Below are positions 1-4,385 of a stretch of 5,901 nt of DNA, piece after piece. Both the position numbers and the translations under genes were made by a program. The notes under the pieces are model-generated. The model did no database searches and was not told the DNA's origin. It saw only the letters and a program-made list of their open reading frames with translations. The stretch is from Deltaproteobacteria bacterium (lineage in GTDB: Bacteria; Desulfobacterota; Desulfobacteria; Desulfobacterales; B30-G6): contig QMMS01000285.1 in NCBI GenBank assembly GCA_003647375.1, forward strand, positions 1 to 5,901, written 5' to 3'. The first letter of the stretch is position 1, and every line of letters begins with the position of its first letter.

Positions 1-12
1 AATCCTTGATGG

Positions 13-48
13 TCTCGCAAAAAGTCAGAAAAGCTACTTTTTACGAGA
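13..48. repeat. Hairpin repeat, 13-bp arms with one mismatch
   Basis: The arm TCTCGCAAAAAGT (13-25) is followed after 10 bases by ACTTTTTACGAGA (36-48), its reverse complement except for one position that would still form a G-U pair in RNA. The core TCGCAAAAAG (15-24) recurs exactly at 538-547 inside the larger inverted-repeat element, so this looks like a degenerate member of a dispersed palindromic family. With only a short T run inside the 3' arm it could also be the terminator of a gene to the left, which cannot be judged at the window edge. Confidence 0.6.
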
Positions 49-446
49 GTGTTTTGTATTTGGTGTTTAGTGTTTTGGAGTTTAACAGCTTGGTATATCG
101 GCAAGAACATCGCTTAAACCCCATAGTTGTATAAACAACATGGCAAAGTATAGATAACAAGCTGTTATTATATACAATACCGTTGCGATACCGCCTTTTT
201 CTGGATATTCCCCCAGGTGAATTCATCCGTCTTCGCTCTTCGAGCTACGACGTGACAAGTCCGACTTCACCCTCAGACGCCTTGACTATGAAGCCCTCCG
301 GCTTTTGCAACATTGGGGTAAAAGCAGCTTCCCAGCTTCCTGGCCTCCCAGCCTCCCAGCCTTCCAGCAATGACACCTTAATCATTTTCAACCCTGGATT
401 AAGCTTATCGAAAGCGCGAAGTCAACAATAAACCCCAAGGTTGTCC
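49..446. other. Intergenic stretch with no convincing gene
   Basis: No reading frame here has a credible protein. The open frame 183-431 on the plus strand translates the polypyrimidine repeat and is Ser/Pro-rich low complexity, and the minus frame 41-226 has no recognisable motif. What is visible is repeat debris: TTGGTGTT-like units around 60-83, a small palindrome GCTC-TTC-GAGC at 235-245 and an octamer array at 328-367. I see no ribosome binding site followed by a sensible coding frame. Confidence 0.6.
328..367. repeat. Five tandem 8-bp units, consensus CYTCCCAG
   Basis: Five consecutive octamers fill 328-367 without gaps: CTTCCCAG, CTTCCTGG, CCTCCCAG, CCTCCCAG and CCTTCCAG. Units three and four are identical and the others differ by one to three bases. 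The array is strongly pyrimidine-rich on the plus strand. The sequence shows tandem duplication; no function is implied. Such an array can change copy number by slippage. Confidence 0.75.
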
Positions 447-476
447 TTGACAGGTATCGATCAAGGCGAATATACA
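447..476 (+). promoter_or_regulatory. Sigma70-like promoter
   Basis: A perfect -35 hexamer TTGACA (447-452) is followed after 18 bases by TATACA (471-476), one base from the consensus -10. Transcription would start near 483, at the left edge of the inverted-repeat element, and run rightward into the phosphotransferase gene at 676. It is the best promoter match I found upstream of that gene. If used, the leader RNA would be about 190 bases and would carry the whole element. Confidence 0.5.
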
Positions 477-480
477 TTTT

Positions 481-643
481 AACCTGAACTGAGCGATTTT
501 TATTTCGATCTGCACCGATCTCTTGCGAATCGAGGGTTCGCAAAAAGCCTCGACAGATCCACGGGTATGCCTGCGTTTTTTGCGAACCCTTCTCCATCAA
601 GATCTCGGCACACCTCTTCGGGAAAAATCGCTCAGTTCAGGTT
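481..643. mobile_element. MITE-like element with 21-bp perfect terminal inverted repeats
   Basis: Positions 481-501 and 623-643 are perfect 21-bp inverted repeats beginning AACCTGAACTGAGCG. A second perfect inverted pair lies inside: GGGTTCGCAAAAA (534-546) against 577-589. The stretches between outer and inner arms are 32 and 33 bases, partly complementary (TGCACCGATCT against TGTGCCGAGATCT), so the whole unit folds back as one long imperfect hairpin. If the ends are drawn at CCTG (483) and CAGG (641), the element is flanked by the direct repeat TTTAA (478-482 and 642-646), a plausible target duplication. It encodes no credible protein. Size, terminal repeats and lack of coding capacity fit a non-autonomous miniature transposable element. 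It sits between a promoter-like sequence and the phosphotransferase gene. Confidence 0.75.
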
Positions 644-675
644 TAACATTCTGACTTTTGTAATGAGGTAATATC

Positions 676-1731
676 ATGAAATCAAAAGAAGAGATCACCG
701 AGGTCAGGGAAGCGCATAAGCTGGACACCCAGGTGTTGATTACATACCTTCAGGATAGAATGGATGTTTCGCATAACCTGAAGATTCAGCAGTTCAGCTT
801 TGGTCAATCCAACCCGACCTATCTTCTGACCGACCGCGACAAGACATATGTTCTCAGGAAAAAGCCGCCCGGGAAACTGCTGCCGTCCGCTCATGCTGTG
901 GATCGCGAATACCGAATTTTAAAAACCCTGGGAAATACAGATGTGCCGGTGCCAGGGATGGTTCTACTGTGTGAGGATACCGCCATTCTCGGCACTCCAT
1001 TTTATGTTATGGAACACGTGGAGGGACGCATCTTCCGGGACCCGACCCTTCCCGGCGCGACAGGTCGGAAAGAGCGGAAGGCCATCTTTGACGCCATGAA
1101 CGAGACGTTGGCAAGGATTCACAGGGTGGACTGGCAGGCCATGGGACTGAGAGACTTTGGCAGGCCCGGGAATTATATGGCCAGACAGGTGGGCAAGTGG
1201 TCAAAACAATACACGGCATCCAAAACCGATCCCATCGGCAGCATGGATCGTCTGATGGAATGGCTGCCGCTGAACATACCGGATGACGACAGCACCACCA
1301 TCGTGCATGGTGATTTTCGACTCGAAAATATGATTTTTCACCCCACCGAACCAAGGGTGGTTGCCGTGCTCGACTGGGAGCTTTCCACACTGGGGCATCC
1401 CCTGGCCGACCTGGCCTACAACTGCATGGGCTATTACCTGCCTTCCCTGGGCGGCAGTGCATTTGGATTTGCAGATGTCGATTTTGAAGCAACGGGCATT
1501 CCCACGGAAGATGCCTATATGGCCGCCTATTGCAAACGGACCCAGCGCAGCGATATCCCCAATTGGTCTTTTTTCATGGCTTTCAGCATGTTTCGCCTTG
1601 CGGCCATTGCTCAGGGTGTTTACAGGCGCGGGCTCGACGGGAACGCCAGTGCTGCCAATGCCAAAACCTACGGCATTTATGTGCAGTTTCTTTCGGATGC
1701 GGGATGGCAATTAGTAAATCCAACGGATTGA
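676..1731 (+). CDS. APH-fold phosphotransferase of the ACAD10/ACAD11 kinase-domain type
   Basis: A 351-residue protein of the aminoglycoside phosphotransferase/choline kinase fold. Visible landmarks are a glycine-containing nucleotide loop (FSFGQSN, 40-46), the ATP-contacting lysines in VLRKKPPGK (59-67), the helix glutamate in VDREYRIL (E78), the hinge YVMEHVEG (110-117), the catalytic loop [12 protein letters not shown] (210-221; H211, D213, N218) and the metal-binding [17 protein letters not shown] (232-248; D233). All key kinase residues are present, so it should be active. The [17 protein letters not shown] signature marks the CoA-associated branch found as the kinase domain of ACAD10/ACAD11 and as LvaA, which phosphorylates 4-hydroxyacyl-CoA, rather than drug-resistance enzymes. 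The substrate here is inferred. The ATG is preceded by GAGG (665-668) at 7-base spacing. A crotonase gene follows 291 bp downstream. Confidence 0.9.
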   Translation: MKSKEEITEVREAHKLDTQVLITYLQDRMDVSHNLKIQQFSFGQSNPTYLLTDRDKTYVLRKKPPGKLLPSAHAVDREYRILKTLGNTDVPVPGMVLLCEDTAILGTPFYVMEHVEGRIFRDPTLPGATGRKERKAIFDAMNETLARIHRVDWQAMGLRDFGRPGNYMARQVGKWSKQYTASKTDPIGSMDRLMEWLPLNIPDDDSTTIVHGDFRLENMIFHPTEPRVVAVLDWELSTLGHPLADLAYNCMGYYLPSLGGSAFGFADVDFEATGIPTEDAYMAAYCKRTQRSDIPNWSFFMAFSMFRLAAIAQGVYRRGLDGNASAANAKTYGIYVQFLSDAGWQLVNPTD

Positions 1732-1950
1732 TATCAAAGCCAAATCCTGACTTTTTTTGAATCCATCAGAAGCAATTGAGTATGCAGATAACCATAATTA
1801 CTTAAATCCGAAGCACGAATATCGAAATACTAAACAATACCCAATGACACAAATTCAAATGATCCAAAGAAGGCTATTCGTAAAGACCCAAAGACCATGT
1901 TTGAGTCCTTTGAGCATTAGATATTAGGATTTAGGAAATTATCGTGGTCT

Positions 1951-1982
1951 TTTTCGTGTTTTCGTACTTTCGTGATTTCATG
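1951..1982. repeat. Four tandem 8-bp units, consensus NTTTCGTG
   Basis: TTTTCGTG, TTTTCGTA, CTTTCGTG and ATTTCATG follow one another without gaps. The unit is unrelated in sequence to the CYTCCCAG array at 328-367 but has the same 8-bp period. It ends 40 bp before the crotonase start codon. Confidence 0.65.
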
Positions 1983-1990
1983 ATAAAGGA

Positions 1991-2008
1991 TTTATCCGGT
2001 TTATCCGG
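1991..2008. repeat. Perfect 9-bp tandem duplication TTTATCCGG
   Basis: TTTATCCGG (1991-1999) is repeated exactly at 2000-2008, ending four bases before the ribosome binding site of the crotonase gene (GGGGAG, 2012-2017). It may be a simple duplication or a paired binding site in the leader. Confidence 0.6.
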
Positions 2009-2022
2009 TTTGGGGAGAAACA

Positions 2023-2823
2023 ATGGAACAACCCGATCAGCTACTGACCGAGGAATCAGGCAACATCCTCACCTTGACCTTAAACCGTCCCAAAAAGCGA
2101 AATGCCCTGACGCCGGAAATGCTTGTCCGGGTGTACGAGGAACTGCGCTTTCACGTATCCAAAGACCGGGTCCGGGTGGTGATTCTCAGGGGAGCGGGTG
2201 ACCGGGCCTTCTCATCGGGTTACGACATCAATGCTATCCCGACGGGCATGTCTCCGGAAATGGAAAAACTGCTGCAAAACAAAAGCCCCTTTGAACTGGC
2301 GGTGGAGAGCATCGTCAATTTTCCCTATCCCGTCATTGCCATGCTTAACGGATTTGCATTCGGCGGTGCCTGTGATCTGGCCGTAGCGTGTGATTTGCGG
2401 ATTGCCGCTGATCATGTGCAGATGGGGATGGTACCTGCCCGTCTGGGAATGGTCTATTTCCCGGAGGGTCTCCAGCGATTTGTCCGGGCCATCGGATTGT
2501 CCCGGACCAAGGAAATGTTTTTTACGGCCCGGAGCTACAAAACAGACCGCCTGAAAGAGATGGGCCTGGTGGATCATGTCGTGCCGCAGGATGAACTGGC
2601 ATCTGTTACCCATACACTTGCTAAAGAGATCGCGGACAATGCCCCCTTGTCTCTCAGGGGGGTCAAGCGCATCCTCAATCTGATTTCAGCATCCGGCTGT
2701 CTGGATGAATCCCAACAGGCTGAGGCCAAGAAACTTGTGCAGGCATCCCTGGAGAGTGCAGACCTCAAGGAAGGGCAGGCCGCTTTTCTGGAAAAGCGAA
2801 AGCCGATTTTTAAAGGGAAATAA
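2023..2823 (+). CDS. Crotonase-superfamily protein, methylmalonyl-CoA decarboxylase-like
   Basis: A 266-residue protein of full crotonase length. LTLNRPKKRNALT (18-30) and AFSSGYDI (62-69) form the CoA-binding and first oxyanion-hole region; GFAFGGACDLAVACDLRIAA (110-129) carries the second oxyanion glycine. The C-terminus EGQAAFLEKRKPIFKGK closely resembles the last residues I recall for E. coli YgfG (methylmalonyl-CoA decarboxylase). The two glutamates that catalyse water addition in classical enoyl-CoA hydratase are replaced, by D118 and A139 in my by-eye alignment, while Y145 in LGMVYFPEG lines up with the active-site tyrosine of YgfG (LGVPY). I therefore favour a decarboxylase, isomerase or other acyl-CoA reaction over simple hydration; the substrate is unknown. 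The ATG follows GGGGAG (2012-2017) by 5 bases. An intrinsic terminator follows the stop. Confidence 0.9.
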   Translation: MEQPDQLLTEESGNILTLTLNRPKKRNALTPEMLVRVYEELRFHVSKDRVRVVILRGAGDRAFSSGYDINAIPTGMSPEMEKLLQNKSPFELAVESIVNFPYPVIAMLNGFAFGGACDLAVACDLRIAADHVQMGMVPARLGMVYFPEGLQRFVRAIGLSRTKEMFFTARSYKTDRLKEMGLVDHVVPQDELASVTHTLAKEIADNAPLSLRGVKRILNLISASGCLDESQQAEAKKLVQASLESADLKEGQAAFLEKRKPIFKGK

Positions 2824-2840
2824 AATCGCGGAGCGATTTT
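2822..2840. repeat. 8-bp stem palindrome with GGA triloop
   Basis: AAAATCGC (2822-2829), loop GGA, GCGATTTT (2833-2840): a perfect 8-bp stem closed by a C-G pair over a GNA triloop, overlapping the stop codon of the crotonase. As RNA it is a stable hairpin just upstream of the terminator stem. Confidence 0.75.
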
Positions 2841-2848
2841 ATCGAACG

Positions 2849-2866
2849 CGGCTTCGCCGTTTTTTT
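2849..2866 (+). terminator. Intrinsic terminator after the crotonase gene
   Basis: The stem CGGC/GCCG (2849-2852/2856-2859) with loop TTC is followed immediately by seven T residues (2860-2866). The preceding hairpin at 2822-2840 adds structure. Its place 25 bases after the stop supports termination of the crotonase transcript, so the HAD gene downstream probably has its own promoter. Confidence 0.7.
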
Positions 2867-2905
2867 AGCAGTTAAACTATCAACTGTGAACAACAATAAA
2901 TTACA

Positions 2906-2951
2906 CGCGTAGCGCAAATATCGCCCGCAGGGCTAATGGCAGCCAAAGGCT
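2906..2951. repeat. Cluster of three short triloop palindromes
   Basis: CGC-GTA-GCG (2906-2914), GCCC-GCA-GGGC (2923-2933) and AGCC-AAA-GGCT (2941-2951) follow each other in 46 bp. Each is a perfect stem closed by C-G over a three-base loop, two of them GNA. The cluster is bounded by a near-perfect direct repeat ACAATAAATYACA (2893-2905 and 2957-2969, 12 of 13 bases). Confidence 0.6.
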
Positions 2952-2965
2952 AAATGACAATAAAT

Positions 2966-3006
2966 CACAATCCATAGGAAGTGTTTTTCAAAGATCTTGG
3001 ATTGTG
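2966..3006. repeat. 9-bp inverted repeat in the HAD gene leader
   Basis: CACAATCCA (2966-2974) and TGGATTGTG (2998-3006) are perfect inverted repeats 23 bases apart, ending three bases before the ribosome binding site AAGGAG (3010-3015). It could be a leader hairpin controlling access to that site or a spaced operator. The GTG at 3004, which would give a longer reading frame, lies inside the right arm, which argues that this stretch is leader rather than coding. Confidence 0.5.
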
Positions 3007-3009
3007 CCT

Positions 3010-3015
3010 AAGGAG
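3010..3015 (+). promoter_or_regulatory. Ribosome binding site deciding the HAD start
   Basis: AAGGAG lies 9 bases before the ATG at 3025. It falls after the upstream in-frame GTG at 3004, which has no good site of its own. The start is therefore placed at 3025. Confidence 0.8.
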
Positions 3016-3024
3016 TGTATCTGC

Positions 3025-3804
3025 ATGCCCCCATACCGCGGCTTGATTTCTTCAGACTGGAGCGAATGTCTTTCCCCTAATGGGCCGTTTGACTTCATGT
3101 CATTTGTTTACCCGGAACTTACATCAGAGCTAACTGCCATCTTCAGGCAATACACCGGCAATGAGATAGCCTTGAGCGAGGCCATGAAGTGTTGCCGTGG
3201 GCTCCTGCCGGCCCCCATAAGTGCCGACCAGATGGATGCCTATCTTGACGAACAATTCGTGTACTATACGGGTGTTTCCGAACTGATTGAAGACTGTCTC
3301 TCTAAAAACATCCTTTTCATGATCAACACTACCGGGTCCATGGGATATTTTCAGCGTGTTTTTTGTAAAAAGCTACTGCCCCGGGTTTCTGCCCTGTCGG
3401 CTCACCCGGGTCTGACCTTTCCAGTCAGCGGAAGTGACCCGGATGCCTTATTCGACCTGCGGGAAATTACCGATAAACCCGTCAATACGGAAAAAGCCGC
3501 CAAACATTTCCAGATTTCACCCCGAAATATCCTGGTAATGGGCGACAGTGGCGGGGATGGACCCCATTTCAAGTGGGCGGCGGAACAGAATGCCACTCGT
3601 ATCGCCAGCATGGCCAAACCTTCCCTGAAATTGTTTTGTGTCAAGGGACAGATAGGGATCGACCGGTTTTTCGGTCTTTCCTACGAGGACGGGGAACCCA
3701 GGCGCGAAGCAGACGAGATGCGGGTGGATTTCAGGGAGCTGATGCCGTTTATCACTGATCGCTTGGCGATCAGCGATATACGGCACTATACTGTAGGTGT
3801 TTAG
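3025..3804 (+). CDS. HAD-superfamily protein with an atypical motif I
   Basis: A 259-residue protein from the ATG at 3025. Motif I is ISSDWSECLSP (8-18) with likely nucleophile D11, but the residue two places on, usually the general acid/base aspartate of phosphatases, is S13. Motif II is FMINTTGS (98-105; T102/T103), K151 or K160 can serve as the motif III lysine, and motif IV is VMGDSGGDGPHF (171-182; D174, D178). An all-helical cap would lie between motifs I and II. I recall similar proteins (DW-[NS]-ECL start, GDSGGDGPHF) from sulfate-reducing bacteria, without a known function. A phosphatase, phosphotransferase or non-hydrolytic role are all possible. The last ~16 residues (from about T244) are encoded by palindromic repeat DNA and look like an acquired tail. 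The gene is convergent with the small gene at 3873-4040. Confidence 0.8.
   Translation: MPPYRGLISSDWSECLSPNGPFDFMSFVYPELTSELTAIFRQYTGNEIALSEAMKCCRGLLPAPISADQMDAYLDEQFVYYTGVSELIEDCLSKNILFMINTTGSMGYFQRVFCKKLLPRVSALSAHPGLTFPVSGSDPDALFDLREITDKPVNTEKAAKHFQISPRNILVMGDSGGDGPHFKWAAEQNATRIASMAKPSLKLFCVKGQIGIDRFFGLSYEDGEPRREADEMRVDFRELMPFITDRLAISDIRHYTVGV
3755..3773. repeat. 8-bp stem palindrome inside the HAD 3' end
   Basis: CTGATCGC (3755-3762), loop TTG, GCGATCAG (3766-3773): a perfect 8-bp inverted repeat within the coding frame, specifying part of the tail TDRLAISD. It has the same stem-plus-triloop architecture as the intergenic palindromes of this window, although the loop is not GNA on either strand. 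Confidence 0.7.
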
Positions 3805-3871
3805 GCTGTAGGCTGTTAGGCAGTTAGCGGCCTACAGTCTAATAGTCTAATAGTCTACAGCCTAACAGCCT
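3802..3871. repeat. Inverted octamer array between convergent genes
   Basis: AGGCTGTTAGGC (3810-3821) and GCCTAACAGCCT (3860-3871) are a perfect 12-bp inverted pair. The right half has 8-bp periodicity: AGTCTAAT (3836-3843), AGTCTAAT (3844-3851), AGTCTACA (3852-3859), GCCTAACA (3860-3867). The left half shows the complementary unit TAGGCTGT (3809-3816) and TAGGCAGT (3817-3824). It fills the whole space between the stop of the HAD gene (3804) and the stop of the opposing small gene (3873) and could act as a bidirectional barrier to transcription, though neither side has a good T run. Confidence 0.7.
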
Positions 3872-3872
3872 C

Positions 3873-4040
3873 CTACCGGTACCTCTTCAAAGTCTCTTCC
3901 CGTTTTTCCTCCGGCAGAGATCGCAGGTGTGATTTCCAGCCGGGGCACCAGCGGATGTGCCATTTCCATAATCTTCCCAGGAACGACTGGGGATTTTTAT
4001 CATATTTTTTCCGAAAGGCACAACTATCACAGTTGCTCAT
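3873..4040 (-). CDS. Conserved-looking 55-residue CxxC, Trp-rich protein
   Basis: The minus strand encodes 55 residues beginning MSNCDSCAFRKKYDKNP. The ATG (4040-4038) is preceded by GGAGG (4052-4048) at 7-base spacing, a near-ideal ribosome binding site. Cysteines C4 and C7 form a CxxC pair, and H28 and C32 follow in the central LWKWHIRWCPGWK (24-36), so four potential metal ligands are arranged CX2C-X20-HX3C. Four tryptophans (W25, W27, W31, W35) are clustered. The C-terminus is charged (PEEKREETLKRYR). No signal peptide or membrane segment is seen. I recall similar short proteins from sulfate-reducing Desulfobacterota, with no known function. A small zinc- or iron-sulfur-binding protein is a fair guess. 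It is convergent with the HAD gene. Confidence 0.75.
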   Translation of the reverse strand: MSNCDSCAFRKKYDKNPQSFLGRLWKWHIRWCPGWKSHLRSLPEEKREETLKRYR

Positions 4041-4070
4041 TTTGGTTCCTCCCGTTGATGGTTTAAAAAC

Positions 4071-4190
4071 AATGCCGTTAACTTAATGATGTAGCGCAGA
4101 GCTTCAGCTCTGCTTATATGCCTTTTTTGCAGGTCTAAGGACCTGCGCTACATTACATGGAACCGCATATTGCCTTAAGTTAATGACATT
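4071..4190. repeat. Composite palindromic element: two inverted GTAG-REP hairpins in an outer inverted repeat
   Basis: Two REP-like units face each other. The left has the head GTAGC (4091-4095) and the hairpin GCAGAGC-TTCA-GCTCTGC (4096-4113). The right, read on the minus strand, has the same GTAGC head (4151-4147) and the hairpin GCAGGTC-CTTA-GACCTGC (4146-4129). Both have perfect 7-bp stems and 4-base loops, and the shared ends form a 10-bp inverted repeat TGTAGCGCAG (4090-4099/4143-4152). Outside lies a second inverted repeat: 4071-4086 against 4175-4190, 14 of 16 bases, with the perfect core TTAACTTAA/TTAAGTTAA. A GTAG tetranucleotide next to a hairpin is the mark of REPs mobilised by RAYT (TnpA_REP) transposases; paired inverted copies make a BIME. 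Confidence 0.8.
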
Positions 4191-4193
4191 GGG

Positions 4194-4385
4194 TTGAAAA
4201 TTATTATGACAGAATTAGATGAAGGAGACAATACAACAAAAGAACTTGAGGGAATTGGGAAACCTGAGCCACTCAAACACGCCCTATCAGGGTACTGGTC
4301 GCGACGAATTAATGAAGAGCACAGAATCATATATAAAACCTCTTCAGATTCCATTCATATAGCCCAGCTTCGTTACCACTACTGA
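4194..4385 (+). pseudogene. yoeB: YoeB-family toxin remnant lacking its N-terminus
   Basis: The frame reads 63 residues from TTG at 4194 to the stop at 4383-4385. From ELEGIGKPEPLKH (17-29) to the end ALRYHY-like LRYHY it matches the YoeB/Txe mRNA interferase family. The three catalytic residues are kept: E25 in KPEPLK, R44 in EEHRIIY, and H62 with terminal Y63. E. coli YoeB has 84 residues; here about 21 N-terminal residues (first strand and most of the first helix) are absent, and an in-frame TAA at 4176 blocks extension. Neither TTG 4194 nor ATG 4206 has a ribosome binding site, and no YefM antitoxin gene precedes it. A decayed copy is the simplest reading. The palindromic element ending at 4190 abuts the lost end and may mark the break. 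Confidence 0.8.

Larger units (their letters stand above)
1732..2022. other. Repeat-rich intergenic gap between kinase and crotonase genes
   Basis: No gene is visible. The DNA is A/T-rich and made of short tandem periodicities: three 7-bp CGAA-led units (1809-1829), two octamers AAAGACC[C/A] (1882-1897), four octamers of the type NTTTCGTG (1951-1982) and a 9-bp duplication (1991-2008). The palindrome TTGATATCAA (1728-1737) overlaps the kinase stop codon. A weak GGATT/AATCC stem (1725-1729/1743-1747) is followed four bases later by seven T residues (1752-1758), a poor candidate terminator. Confidence 0.55.

Noticed and set aside
328..367. CRISPR-like repeat
   Set aside because: Units are 8 bp and contiguous with no spacers, so this is a tandem array.
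183..431. 82-residue plus-strand open frame
   Set aside because: It translates the pyrimidine octamer array and has Ser/Pro low complexity, without a ribosome binding site or family motif.
388..600. 70-residue minus-strand open frame
   Set aside because: It lies mostly inside the foldback element; the inverted repeats explain the sequence and no protein motif is seen.
1007..1710. Long antisense frames (161 and 169 residues) across the kinase gene
   Set aside because: They are shadows of a clearly recognised kinase frame, with Arg/Pro/Cys/Trp- or His/Gly-rich composition and no motif.
1725..1758. Terminator after the kinase gene
   Set aside because: The stem is only 5 bp with a 13-base loop and is separated from the T run by four bases; too weak to call.
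1901..1927. Promoter before the crotonase gene (TTGAGT ... TATTAG)
   Set aside because: Spacing is 15 bases and the -10 match is poor; no better candidate was found in this A/T-rich gap.
3004..3024. GTG at 3004 as the start of the HAD protein
   Set aside because: The ribosome binding site AAGGAG at 3010-3015 lies downstream of it and serves the ATG at 3025; the GTG lies in an inverted repeat.
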